A stretch of 64,000 nt of DNA from Acanthamoeba lenticulata (Eukaryota > Discosea > Longamoebia > Acanthamoebidae): NCBI GenBank assembly GCA_002179805.1, contig NAVB01000211.1, forward strand, positions 1 to 64,000, written 5' to 3'. Both the position numbers and the translations under genes were made by a program. Below the pieces are notes generated by a model that worked only from the letters and a program-made list of their open reading frames with translations, did no database searches and was not told where the DNA came from. Shown here piece after piece: positions 9,000 to 20,631 of the stretch (the stretch's first letter is position 1; every line of letters begins with the position of its first letter).

Positions 9000-11900
9000 T
9001 TACTCTTGGGCGTACGGGCTGCTCGTCGTGGTTGGGTTGTCCGTGGAGGAATTCGTAAACGCACTGTCTTGACTGAGGTCTCTGCTGCTCGACTTGCTGA
9101 AGCTGGACGATGCCGGTTCGTCTATGTCCTCGCGCGACGCCAAGATGCGCTCTTTGGCCAGGTTGATTGCGTCCTCTGTGGAGAAGGATCGCTTCCGCGT
9201 CATGACCAAGTGTTGCTGATTCTTGGGCGTCTTCTTGGTGATATTCTTCAGTCGAGATAGCATCGTAGGCTTCTTATCTAGCCCGCTGCTCTGTTCGACA
9301 TTCCCCCCTGCTGACTGCGCTACCACCCGGGAGCCCTTCTTACGGGTGTAGCGCTCAATGATCGATGAAGCCGGAGATGGATTCCCCGACTGGCACAGGA
9401 TGATGCAATCAAAAGTAAGTCATAAGTGAAACAAAAAAAGCTCGGAAGAGGGCAGGGTTAGCTACCCTCTTGGGCGACAAGGCCGCGTCGCTGTCTTCTT
9501 CGCCGTCACTGGGCGATGTCGGCTGGCTGTGGGTGAGCGGGGACCTTCGGGTGCTGCCCTTCTTCCACCGGCCCTTCTTGTCTGTGTCGGTGGGTGGTTG
9601 CTCTTCGGCCGCTGACATTGAGTGGCTCCGTGATCGACTTCGCTCTCGAGAAAGAGGCTCCTACACGAACCATGAAACAGTGTCAGCCTGGGTTATGATG
9701 TTGAAAGAAGAAGAAGTTCAGTGTAAGGCGTTACCTCGACAACATGATCCTCCTCGATCTTGTCCTGGGTAGGCGGGTCGATGACGGACTGCGAGCGCTG
9801 ATCGCGCGTTCGAGGTCGGAAGCCTAGCATAGACATGATGTTGTCTCGAGTCGCGGCGGCTACCGTTTGCGAACGGTCTCGTCCCGCTACAACACCGCCC
9901 TGCATCTGTGTCTGCGATGACGAAGGCGACGACGAAGGTGATGGAGGACTCGATCTGTCCCGACGATCCCGCTTACTGCCACCTCGGCTGCTGCTGCGCT
10001 TTTCTGACGGCTCGGGCACACCTGCCACGGTCCGTGATCGGTTGCGGCCGTGCCCGCGTGTTCTGACTTCCGAGCCGCTGTCGGTCGACACCTCATCGTC
10101 GAGAGGAGCCTCACGCGGGCTATAGCGGTTCGACGCGGCTATTGAACTGCCACTGCCCTCGCCGCCGCTCTCGTTGCTGCTCCGGTGGCCGCCCAAGCTG
10201 CTCTTGCGGCCTCTGCTGCTTGTTGGGGCCGTGGTGGGGTTCGAGGCTCCAGGTCCGCCGTGACCGCTTCCTCCTGACGAACTGCTGCTGCTCGAGCTCG
10301 CGAAGCTGTTGCGGCTGCCGTTACTAACCTTGCGCGACCCCACGCTCCGGCTGCGACTCCGGCGCTGGGCAGCGGTGGCCGTTGTGCCAGTCCCGCTTTC
10401 ACCTCCCTCACTGGCGCGGGTTGACTCCGTATCGGACGGTCGGTCCTCCCCTTCGCCAGAGTACTCGAAGCCCCTCTGGGCCATTTGTTCCGCTTCGAGC
10501 TCCATCTGCAACTCCCTTTCCAGCTCGGCCATTTCTCTATCATCCATGCGCTCGGCCATCATCGCCACCAGGTCCACGTCATCGTACTCGCCCAGGATGG
10601 CCTGTGAGTCGTAGGCGTTGTTACCGTAGAAGGCATCTGCAGCATGTCGGGTCACCTTCGGTCGCGCTCCAACGCGCGCCTGGTGCTCGTAGGGGTGACG
10701 CTGTCCAATCACGTCCGGCTCGAGGCTTCGCTTTACCGGCTCGATCCGGCTCGCCTCGCTCTGTAGCAAATGCAGCTTTTCAATCAGCAGCCATCGGTGT
10801 GGTGTGCTGCAACCGACTGAGGGCCTGCACATACCCGCTCCGTGACTGACTTGCCTCGGCTTCTGGTCGTAGGGGCCTTGGCCTGCGGATCCGTGAGCTC
10901 GCTATCGGAGATGGACGACACCTCGCGGCTCAGTGGCGGCCTCTTCGAGTGCCGCTCTCGGCGCGGACTGGGCATCGCCATGGCGTCCGCCCAATCGAAG
11001 CCCTGGTTCAGCGCTGCACTCCGGTCCGGCATGTGAGGAACCCCTTTTCTCGTCTAACTCGGATGTGCCAGCGTACCCATTTTTCGGCGGCTGGAGAGGG
11101 CGTTGGAGAAGGGCCGGACCAGCATGGCCAACATGGACTTATCGGACCACGTCCACGGGTGCTTCTGTATGTCTTCCAGATTGGCGCGCTTGTTCGGGTC
11201 CGGATTAAGCATGCACGTGATCAACTCACTGCATAGTAGTCCTTCTAGTGAGACATAGCCGTTAGGACTGTGGAGGTTGTGTTGGCGGTGTACCGCATGT
11301 TATCCTCGTTCAGGAAAGGCGAGTCCTGGAACTTGCCCTTTCGGATCTTGGGGATAACTTCAAAATCGTTGGCACCGTCAAAGGGGAGGGCGCCTGTGAG
11401 CAGCACGTATAGTACACAGCCGAGCGACCACACATCGGCCTTAGGGCCCAGGTACCCCTGTGGTTGATGGGCTTGATCGGTCAGAGCCACAACGAAGGGC
11501 GCAAGACGAAAGAGGGATTGAGAGATAAGCACGCACCTTGCCGGCGATGACCTCTGGAGCGGCGTAGGTAAGGGACCCACACGCCGTCTCCATGGCAGCA
11601 TGAGGGTTGAAGCTCCTGCTGAATCCGAAGTCACCAATCTTCACCTGCAAGTCCTCGGTGAGGAGGATATTCTCTGGTTTGATCTGCAATGAGAACACAA
11701 CATGTCGCACGCCCTATTTAGCACACGTCCCCCAAGCAAAAAGACGAGCGCCTAAAAAGATGAGGAGACATACGTCTCGGTGGATGACCAAGTGCTGGTG
11801 GCAATAAAGGAGGCCAGCAACGATCTGACGGAAGATCTTGAGAGCGTTGGGAACGGAGAGGCGTCGGTAAGTAGAAATGTAGTCGTAGAGGTCGCCCCCA

Positions 11901-12336
11901 GAACAGAACTCCATAATGATACAGGTGGTCTCCGGCGTATCGATGACCTGGTAAAGCTTGACGATGTTGGGATGATCCAACACAGTCATCACTCGCAGTT
12001 CGCGCTTGATGCGCGCCAGATCAGCCGCTTCCATCTGCGCCTTCTTCATGATCTTAACAGCCACCTTCTTCCTTGACACGATATGCTCTGCAAGCTTCAC
12101 CTTGCCATATCGCCCCTCACCGATGGTCTTGATTATGACATAGTTGCCTATTGTCTTTTCCCTCCTTTTGAGCGGCTCTGTGTCAAGACCATCCTCGATG
12201 GTAAGATGATGACGGAGAAGGGTCGCCTCAAGAATCAAGAGAACAAAAAACATGGAGGACAGGAGCGATGTTGATCAGGGAACATACCAGGGGCCTTCTC
12301 CTTTCTGTCTCCCACCATCCGCTTGAGGAACGACAT
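9000..12336 (-). CDS. Ser/Thr protein kinase, SNF1/AMPK-MARK-like, with long Ser-rich tail
   Basis: The start ATG 12334-12336 gives MSFLKRMVGDRKEKAP, then an intron, then the kinase domain. Motifs in order are IGEGRYGKVKLAE (glycine loop), VAVKIMKK (ATP lysine), HRD...IKPENILL (catalytic loop, with an intron right after HRD), GDFGFS (Mg loop), YAAPEVIAGKGYLGP (activation segment end) and KADVWSLGCVLYVLLTGALPFD, typical of the CAMK/SNF1-MARK group. The domain ends with PNKRANLEDIQKHPWTW. The intron before ELITCMLNP uses an acceptor at ...ctatgcag that avoids an in-frame stop. The C-terminal ~450 residues are low complexity, Ser/Arg-rich and include an acidic helix with MMAERMDDREMAELERELQMELEAE; no KA1 domain was recognised. 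A role in stress, polarity or energy signalling is inferred from the family only. Stop TAA 9000-9002. Confidence 0.88.
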
Positions 12337-12942
12337 CCTATCGTGCTATATGTAGAACACTATTGACCATAGGCTGTTTGTTCCCGGCAGTTCAGCTGTT
12401 GCTTGATGGTCAGGATCCTGAAGGGAACCGCTCCCTCTCGCACACCTCTTCCTCTTGCAATTGCCTTTCTTCGTCGCGTCCCCTGTTTATTCCCAAACAG
12501 ACGAGAGCCTAGCAAGAGGTTATGTTTAAGCTAATCCGACAGCCACCAGCACCACGACGCAACAAGCACGTCGCGTCGTGTTGGGTAACTACCCGCTTCT
12601 TTCTTCCTCTAGCGAGGGTTGGTGGGCATGGACACGGGCCTGCAGATGGTGCGAACGTGGCTCTTACCTCTTTGGGGCACACTAGGTTCCTTGTTTGGCG
12701 AAGGGGCTTGTGCAGTTTCCTTGCTTGGCGAAGGGGCGCCGGTGTGTCATTCGTCGGTCGGCTCGGATACTGGGCTTTTCCAACCTAAAACCAACAGCCA
12801 GAGCATTTCTGGCCTGTATCCACCCGCCTTGCGCGGCTACGATCGCGAAGCAGTGCTGATCCACAACAATGGGGAACTGGGAAGAGAAAGAAAAGAAGAA
12901 ATTCGTCTAAAAAAGAAATCTAAAAGAGTGCGGGAAAGAAAG
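12337..12942. other. Shared 5' intergenic region between two divergent genes
   Basis: About 600 bp separates the kinase start codon (minus) from the ZNRD2-like start codon (plus) and must hold the promoters and leaders of both. It contains two copies of a 21-bp unit (core TTGGCGAAGGGGC) at 12687-12707 and 12717-12737, and an A-rich tract before the plus-strand ATG. No coding signal or RNA gene was seen. Confidence 0.5.
12687..12737 (+). repeat. Tandem pair of a 21-bp unit with 30-bp period
   Basis: The unit TTCCTTG(T/C)TTGGCGAAGGGG plus one C occurs twice with one mismatch, at 12687-12707 and 12717-12737. It lies inside the divergent intergenic region, so the two copies could be paired regulatory sites; this is inference. 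Confidence 0.6.
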
Positions 12943-13806
12943 ATGGCAGCAAGAGAAGAATGGAACTGGAAGATCGTACGCCGCAGCAAAGAGCAGGGAG
13001 AAAATCTTGATGAAGAAGAGGATCAAGAAGAAGAGATTGAGTGGCGTGCCCCTACGGAGGCAGAGAAGGAGGAAATGCGTAAGGCCAAAGAGAAATCAGA
13101 CGCCGATAGTCGGGCTATGTCTGCGAAGTTGCTGCAAGGCTGGCGCATGCTTGACTCTTCTTGTGCACGAGGCTGCCTGGTACGGGTGGCGCACTTTTTT
13201 TTTTTTTTTTTTAAATATTCGTTTTTAAATTCTTGTACTTTCCGCCAGGTGCCGTTGCTACAGGACAAGAAGACACAGCGTTCTTTCTGCGTTTCGTGCA
13301 ATTCTTATGCAGATGAGGAGAACATCAGCTCCTCGGCCGGGGACTCTGCAGCAGCTAGCACAACGGCAACCACAGCGAGCACGGAGGCAGGCAGCTCGGT
13401 GAGCTCGGCGTTCATCGACAGCACGCCAAAACCCAAGCCGCCACAGAGAGGGGGGCAACACCCACAAGAGCCTCAACCTCAGCAGCAACCACCGCTGACG
13501 CACGAACACGTGGCGTCCCTTTCCCCGCCGTGGGCGCCGCCACCTTTCTCTGGCGCTGCGCCCCATCTTCCTCAAACATCTTCACTTGGCTTGGCGCCGC
13601 CAATGGACCACACCAGGCCTTCCAGCTGGGCCCCAGCCCACGCACACCACTCTGCAGTCCAAGCGCTCTACTCTAAGATTGAAGAGGCGCGCCATAGCCT
13701 CGAGCGCACACCTGTTTCCAACAGTGCACAATGTCAGGCCTACATCAACGCCATTACTCAGTGTGCAGCGGCCATCCACGCCCTCCAGGTTCTGCCTTCC
13801 TGGTAA
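12943..13806 (+). CDS. ZNRD2: ZNRD2/p27 autoantigen-like zinc-ribbon protein
   Basis: ATG 12943 opens MAAREEWNWK, then an acidic coiled-coil stretch and IEWRAPTEAEKEEM, closely resembling the PPTEAE start of human ZNRD2 (Sjogren/scleroderma autoantigen 1). The zinc ribbon reads LLQGWRMLDSSCARGCL, then an intron (donor gtacggg, acceptor ttccgccag), then VPLLQDKKTQRSFCVSC. The two Cys pairs and LLQDK are the family signature, although the first pair is CxxxC rather than the usual CxxC. A Ser/Thr/Pro-rich linker follows and then a C-terminal helical segment (YSKIEEARHSLE...AITQCAAAIHALQ), also seen in this family. The function is unclear; a nuclear or mitotic role is reported for the family. An AATAAA-like signal lies directly after the stop at about 13808. 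Confidence 0.82.
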   Translation: MAAREEWNWKIVRRSKEQGENLDEEEDQEEEIEWRAPTEAEKEEMRKAKEKSDADSRAMSAKLLQGWRMLDSSCARGCLVRVAHFFFFFFKYSFLNSCTFRQVPLLQDKKTQRSFCVSCNSYADEENISSSAGDSAAASTTATTASTEAGSSVSSAFIDSTPKPKPPQRGGQHPQEPQPQQQPPLTHEHVASLSPPWAPPPFSGAAPHLPQTSSLGLAPPMDHTRPSSWAPAHAHHSAVQALYSKIEEARHSLERTPVSNSAQCQAYINAITQCAAAIHALQVLPSW

Positions 13807-14056
13807 GAATAAATTTCTGTTCTGCTCTATTTGGGTCCAAACCAGTTCATGAAGCGATCTTGTTGACACTCATATCCTTGCGTTCGTGTGAGGCAAGCCC
13901 TGCTCGAGCCACGACCAGATTCGTTCCTCGCTGCCGTGGAGGCAAACAGATTCTGTTTGTTAATAATTTTTTGAATAGTGATTGGTTGCATCACAACGAG
14001 AATTAAGAAAACCAAAGAGCAAAACGCTCTTCGGCAGCCCACAAACCTCAAGAACA

Positions 14057-14494
14057 ATGGCATCAGCAAAGGAGAGGTTCCAACAACTCGCAGAGCAGGA
14101 GGCTGCCGCTAAGAAACAGCGCGAAGCGGAAGAGAAGAAGAGGGAAGAGGAGAGAAGAAGGAAGGCGCAAGGTGGCCAGACAAACATCGGTACCACGAAG
14201 GGGCAGATCAAAGCGTTTGCTACGGGTACTTGATGCAGCTTTTGTGCAGCTGTTGTGGTTAAAACCGTCACAGTTACTGACAGACGTGCTTACTACCTAC
14301 CAGCCTTTGAAGCTATCGCTGATGGCGACGAGGTGGAGATCTCTGTAAAGAGTGGTGGCTGGAACACGTCCAATGTCACCTCCGACAGCCGAGGCAAGTG
14401 GGTGGGTGGACCTGCGGGCATGCAGGCGCAGCGCATCGAGAAGGAGAAGCCCACCGGACCGCCTCCCCGCAAGAGCGTTACGGACCTGCCATAA
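14057..14494 (+). CDS. Small hypothetical protein with an N-terminal charged coiled coil
   Basis: Two exons. Exon 1 from ATG 14057 gives MASAKERFQQLAEQEAAA followed by a highly charged E/K/R helix typical of a coiled coil, then GTTKGQIKAFAT. An intron begins at gtacttg (14226); the acceptor at gtcacag gives a 48-nt intron and the join FAT-VTDRRAYYLPAF. An alternative acceptor 24 nt earlier also keeps the frame but would make an implausibly short intron. The C-terminal part (DGDEVEISVKSGGWNTSNV...GKWVGGPAGM) has the spacing of a small beta domain (SH3-like is possible). I do not recognise the family. Its compact size and lack of a signal peptide suggest a cytosolic, perhaps cytoskeletal, protein; that is speculation. 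Confidence 0.6.
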
Positions 14495-14758
14495 AAGCTG
14501 GGAGAAAGGTGAGCTGAGTATCATAAACCTACGTGCTGCTACTTGTACAAATGTCACGCTTTGCGTCCTGTAATCATAAAAACCAAGAAGAGCAGGCAGA
14601 ACTTTTTTCCAACTTTTTCCTTTGGGCGTTTTTCTCAGCTGAGGCGGCGTTTGTTGATTGAATCCAACACACAAACGGGATCCACTTTTGCAGGTGGACT
14701 CCAGCTCTTTGCTCATTGAAGGAGCGTCGATCATCCTCGCCCTCACCGCAGCATCGTC

Positions 14759-17700
14759 ATGCATCTTTACAGCCTTACCCTCCAGCGGGCAACCGCCATC
14801 ACCCATGCTGTCTTTGGCAATTTTTCGGCGCCCAAGGCTCAGGAGATTGTAGTGGCAAGGGGCAAGGTGCTTGAGCTTCTGCGCCCAAATGACTTTAATG
14901 GAAGGGTGCAAACTGTGCTCTCGGTAGAGGTGTTCGGCACCATTCGTTCGATCGTGCCTTTCCGCCTTACTGGTACGATTATTCTCATTCACCCTTTACC
15001 CCTCACTCCACAACTTCAGATCGCCTCCGATCTTTTCTGACGATTTGGTCTTTTGCTTGCAGGTGACACAAGGGACTACATAATTGTGGGATCTGATTCG
15101 GGTCGCATTGTCATCCTGCAGTACAACAATGAGAAGAACACTTTCGATAAAATCCATCAGGAGACTTTCGGCAAGTCAGGTTGCAGGCGCATCGTGCCCG
15201 GCCAGTACCTTGCCGTGGATCCTAAGGGCAGGGCTGTGATGATTGGTACGTAAGTGCTCTGTCTCCTTAATATGTGAAGTCGCACAAATTCATTATATCA
15301 TGGCACTGGCTGGCCCACCACAGGAGCTGTCGAAAAGCAAAAGCTGGTGTACATCCTCAACCGCGACTCGGCCGCGAGGCTCACCATCTCGTCGCCCCTA
15401 GAGGCACACAAGTCACACACCATCCACCTCCACATGGTCGGCGTCGATGTGGGCTTTGAGAATCCCATTTTCGCCACTCTCGAGGTCGACTATGCTGACG
15501 TCGATCACGACCCTACCGGCAGAGAGTACGAGAACCTTCAGAAGAGCCTCACCTTCTATGAGGTACACGAGTTCACCTTTTTGTGCCTCTTTTTGTGCGG
15601 CAATGACTCATCACTTTTGGCGTGTCCCATCATGATGGCGGGTAGCTCGACCTCGGTCTCAACCACGTTGTGAGGAAGTGGAGCGAGCCGGTGGACCTTA
15701 CATCCAACATGCTGGTGGCCGTGCCTGGCGGGTCCGACGGCCCCGGCGGAGTACTCGTGTTGGGCGAGAACTTTGTCATGTGGAAGAACCAGGGCCATCA
15801 AGAGGTGCGCGCCGCCCTGCCTCGCCGCAAGATTTTAGGCGAGGACCGATCGGTGCTGATCGTGTCAGCCACAGCCCACAAGCAGAAGGTAAGTGCTCCT
15901 TTGTTCCCCTCGCCCTCTGCGTTTTGACCGCCTTGCTCACTAATGCTGCGTGATCTACGTCGTCGGCATCTGCATCAGGACCTGTTCTTTATTTTGCTTC
16001 AGAGCGAGTACGGCGATATCTACAAAGTCACGTTGGTCCATGAGGAAGATAACGTGAGCGCCATTCGCATCAACTACTTTGACACGGTGCCCACGTCCAA
16101 CGCCATGTGCATCCTTAAAACCGGTTTCCTTTTCGTGGCCGCCGAGTTTGGCAACCAGTGCGTGCCCCGCCACTCACCTCTTTTTTAGGAGGTATTTTCT
16201 TCATGTCATTCGCTCACCGCGCGAGGATTGCATGTGTTGCTTTCAGCTTCTTATTCCAGTTCCAGTCGATCGGTGATGAGGAGGAATCTGCGATGGAGCA
16301 AGACGAGGACGACGTTCCCACGTTCGACCCACAGCCGCTCAAGAACCTCATCGCCATCGACGAGATTGAGAGTCTTGCGCCCATCATGGACTTTAAGGTT
16401 GGTCATCAACCTTCTCCGATGCGTTTGTGGTTGCAATGCACAGGCCTTCCTCTCACACCTCACGATTGATAAACAGGTGGCGGACATGGTGAAGGAAGAG
16501 ACCAAGCAATTCCTGACGCTCTGTGGCCGCGGACCGCGGTCGTCGCTGCGGATGCTGCGCCACGGTCTCGCGGTGGCGGAGATGGCCGACTCGCCCCTGC
16601 CTGGCATTCCCAACAACATCTTCACCGTACGGAGGAACATTGCCGATGAGTTTGATAGCTACATCATCGTCTCCTTCCTCAATGCCACTCTCGTCCTCTC
16701 CATTGGTGACAACGTTGAGGAAGTCAAAGGTCCGCTTTCTCTTTACCCACCTCGTGGTGGGGCCGTTGTTGTTGTCCGCAGTCAGAAGAACTCAACGTTG
16801 TAACGTTATGTTGGTGAGTGCAGATGCCGGTTTCAATGACGCTACGTCGACCATGAATGTTGGCCTTGTGGGAGACGACTCGTTGGTGCAGGTGTTCCCG
16901 CAGGGCATCCGCTTCATCCGCAGCGACAAGCGGATCAGCGAGTGGCCGGCGCCGCCTCGGCGCAGCATCGTGCGATCGGCGATCAACAACAAGCAGGTCG
17001 TCATTGCCCTCACCGGCGGTGAGCTCCTTTACTTTGAGCTCGACATCACGGGCTCCCTGGTCGAGGTGGGCCGCAAGGACATGGGCCGCGATATTGCCTG
17101 CATCGACATCGCGCCCATTCCCGAGGGGCGCCTGCGCTCGCGGTTCCTGGCCGTGGGCGACTACGAGAACACGGCCCGCATCCTGTCGCTGGATCCGGAG
17201 GATGTGTTCTCCTCGCTAGCCGTCCAGGCGCTCCCAGCTCCGCCTGAGTCGATCTGCGTCGTCAAAATGAAGTCCGGTACTGACTCGAGCTCCGGCACCC
17301 TGTTCCTCAACGTCGGCCTTGCCAACGGCGTCCTTCAGCGGACCGTCCTTGACAGGGTCACCGGCGAGCTCTCCGATACCCGTACCCGGTATGGCCTCCA
17401 TCCTCGTGGTACCATCGTCATCATAAGAGCCTGCTCACGTTGGGCTGGTGTTGTACGCAGGTTCTTGGGTTCACGGCCGGTGCGGCTGCTGAAGCTGCGG
17501 GTGGGCGACCAGCCGGCGATGCTGGCGCTCACGAGCCGGACGTGGCTGTGCTACAACTACCAGCAGCACCTCCACCTGACGCCGCTCTCGTACGCGGGAC
17601 TCGACTTTGCCGCCAACTTTTGCTCGGAGCGCTGCCCGGAGGGCCTCGTGGCCACCATCGGCAACTCGCTGCGCATCGTGTCGCCAGAGCGACTGGGCGA

Positions 17701-19244
17701 GGTCTTCCACCAGGAGCTCATCCCGCTGCGCTACACGCCCCGCCGCATGCTGGTCCACCCGCCCACTGGAAACCTCGTGGTCATCGAGTCCGACCACAAC
17801 ACCTACCCGGCCCTCATCCAAGGTGGCCTCCGTCAGCGTCTTATCGAGGCTCAGCAGGAACCGCCCGCCGCGTCTACCTCCACGACGACCGACGGCGATG
17901 GCGACGACAGCGCTACCGTCAAGAAGGAGGAGACCGACAACGACGACCAGGAGAAGATGGAGACCGAGGGTGCCGTGTCGGTGGTGGCGGCGACCGAGTC
18001 GCGTGAGGTCAAGATGAGAAAGCTCGAGGAGCTCCAGCGAGCGCAGGCCGCACGCGAGGAGTCGAGCCGCGTGTTTGGCACTGAAAAGCCAGGCGTGGGC
18101 AAATGGGCCAGCTGCGTGCGCCTGCTGGACGTCAACACCCGGGAGACGCTGGACGTTGTCGAGTTGGACAACAACGAAGCGGCCTTCAGCGTCTGCACGT
18201 GTGTCTTCCACGACCGGGGCGGTGAGACCTTCCTCGTCGTCGGCACGGCCAAAGGCCTCGTCCTCACCCCGCGCAAGTTTGATGCCGGTACGTGTGTGTG
18301 CCCACACTTGGTTGGCCCTTTTTCTTTTTATGTGCTGACGTAATGCTGGCTTGGCTTTTGCAGGCTACATTCACGTGTACCGCCTGCTAGACGGCGGGAA
18401 GCGGCTGTCGCTGGTACACAAGACGCAGGTGGATGGCGTGCCGACGGCCATTTGCGGCTTCCAGGGCCGGCTGCTGGTGGGGATGGGCAAGATCCTGCGC
18501 ATCTACGACCTGGGCAAGCGCAAGCTGCTGCGTAAGTGCGAGAACAAGGGCTTCCCGCACTGCATTCAGAGCATCACGACGCAGGGCGAGCGGATCATTG
18601 TGGGCGACCTGGCCGAGTCGTTCCACTTTGTCAAGTACCGCAAGCCGGAGAACCAGCTGAGCATCTACGCCGACGACTCCAACCCGCGCTGGCTCACGGC
18701 CACTCAGACGCTCGACTACGACACCATGGCCGGTGCCGACAAGTTTGGCAACGTCTTCATCGTGCGGCTGCCCAGCGAGGTCAACGAGGAGCTGGAGGAC
18801 AACCCGATGGGCAACTTCCTCATGAGCAAGCAGTCGCTCAACGGCGCGGCGTTTAAGCTGCAGACGCTCATCAACTTCCACGTCGGCGACACCATCAATG
18901 CCATGACCAAGGCTGCCCTCTTCACCGGCGGGTCCGAGGTGCTCGTCTACACGACCCTCATGGGTGGCATCGGCGCCCTCCTCCCGTTCGTGTCGCGCGA
19001 GGACGTCGACTTCTTCTCCCACCTCGAGATGCACATGCGCAGCGAGCTGCCCCCGCTGTGTGGTCGCGACCACCTGTCCTACCGGTCCTACCACTTCCCC
19101 GTCAAGGACGTCATCGACGGCGACCTGTGCGAGCAGTTCTCTCTCCTCTCGCCCGAGAAGCAGCGCGCCATCGCCGAGGAGCTCGACAGGACGCCCGCCG
19201 AGGTCCTCAAGAAGCTCGAGGTCATCCGCAACAGCATCCTCTAA
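14759..19244 (+). CDS. SF3B3: Splicing factor 3B subunit 3 (SF3B3/SAP130)
   Basis: About ten exons encode roughly 1200 residues, the normal length of SF3b130, a three-beta-propeller protein of the U2 snRNP SF3b complex. Highly conserved family blocks run along the whole gene: [12 protein letters not shown] at the start, [158 protein letters not shown]-type [35 protein letters not shown] and [20 protein letters not shown]. Intron 1 lies after FRLTG (acceptor gcttgcag). A lineage-specific Glu/Lys/Thr-rich insert (nt about 17850-18060) replaces a shorter loop of the human protein. The start ATG 14759 aligns with the family N-terminus. Expression is expected to be constitutive. Confidence 0.97.
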
Positions 19245-20631
19245 GAAGTCGTCCCACCATAGCCCTCATCACCAACCACGCCGATCTGCCCCGATCTCCC
19301 TTCTGCTTTTGTGTTGTCCTTCACCTTGTCTGGGTTGCGCCAACCACCCTTTCTCAGGAGAGGAGATTGATGAATCAACTTCAACCAAGCACCAGTTGGA
19401 GGCGTTTTATTTTGTCTTTTTGGCGTCGTCATCTGCTTGACCTTGATGCGGGCATCCGCCTCTCTGGCAATCTACAATCGATCACCATTGAAAGAGTAGA
19501 GGTAAAGGAAAAGGAAAATGTCCCAGGAACAGATGGACGCGCAGCTAAAGGACTGTGAAGAGGGGCGGAGAGGAAACACAAGACGGACCCACATCGTGTA
19601 GCCTCTGGACTAAAATTAGTCGATGCGCGTCGTGTGTGTTAGTTGCCGAGCGTTTTGAGACCAAGCACCACTTCGAAGTGAGTGTGGCGATGCAACGAGG
19701 CCAAGGAGAGCCGCATCCTCTGATGGCACGTCTCCGCTGATGCAGATGTAGTTGCTCCTCCTTCTGCAGGCAACGGCGAAGCGGAAGAAGCCCCCCTAGC
19801 CACGGAGGATTCATCAGTAAAGACAGTTTGTTTTCTCGCGCATGGCGTGACGCTCAGCCTCCCGTACCAGGCCCTCTCGACAGCCTGTTGTGTGGACACA
19901 TCCCCATTCATGAGACCTGTGCGTGCGCGTCGGTGTGAAGACACTACCTGGGCTACCTGGTCCCGCGGTTGGCCAACGACGGCACTCACATGGTGTGTTC
20001 GGCCATTCGGGAGACCAAGGCCTCGCACCTCGTGCTGGTGCTCCCTTCTTTCGCGGTACGCTCGGCCTTGCGCGGCAGCACGTGCGTTTCTTCACTTCTT
20101 CTGCTCATCGTGGTGTTACCTGTTGCGCGTTGGGCGGCATGAGGGGTCACCACCGTCTTTGATCGGGTATCCGCGCAGCCGCCCCGCGGTCATACGCGTG
20201 CACAGGAGAACGGTCGCATCGGGTTTGCTGAACAAGAGGACGGTGAAGGCGGTCTCGTGACCCTCGACCCGATCAACAAGAAACCAACGATGTGGTAGCG
20301 CGTGCTTGCTCGTTCAGCTGCACCAGCGCCGGCCTCACCTGCAGTCTATCTCGTACAGGGAGAACACGGAGCCGGATTGTGGATTGGTCTCTCGCTTCTC
20401 GGCGGTCTGGTCGCCATCTCGGTGAGCATCCACGTAGGTGTGCAGCCACCCCAAAATCTCAACGTGAGTCGATGATGCTCACTTCCTCCTCTGCCTTTCA
20501 AATACACCTTACTTCCATGTGTGGGTTTTCAGCTTTTTTAAAAAATGAAGAAGAAAAGAAAAAGTCACTTTCTGGCCCAAGGGGCGGCCCCTTGAAAGGT
20601 AAAAGCCAAGTGACCGCAGCTGCAACTTTGA
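19245..20631. other. Gene-poor stretch with one direct repeat and coding-like relics
   Basis: This 1.4 kb between SF3B3 and the Ras-like gene holds no intact gene that I can support. It contains repeat copy A (19621-19830). Fragments that look once-coding follow on the plus strand: YLGYLVPRLANDGTH near 19947-19990, a piece ending TLDPINKKPTM near 20289, and a hydrophobic segment AGLWIGLSLLGGLVAIS near 20370-20420 that looks like a membrane helix. Acceptor-like cag sites precede two of these. A decayed membrane-protein gene is possible. Confidence 0.45.
19621..19830 (+). repeat. Direct repeat copy A (about 210 bp)
   Basis: It begins CGATGCGCGTCG, continues TTAGTTGCCGAGCGTTTTGA, and later GCTCCTCCTTCTGCAGGCAA and GATTCATC(A/G)GT(A/G)AAGACAG. 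The same blocks, in the same order and orientation, recur in copy B at 21517-21693 on the other side of the Ras-like gene. Copy A carries about 33 extra bases. On the minus strand both copies end in the same KTLGN-stop reading, so the repeat may be the remnant of a duplicated gene end. Confidence 0.75.

Noticed and set aside
10236..10262. GGTTCGAGGCTCC, resembling a tRNA B box
   Set aside because: It lies inside the Ser-rich coding exon of the kinase and no cloverleaf can be drawn around it.
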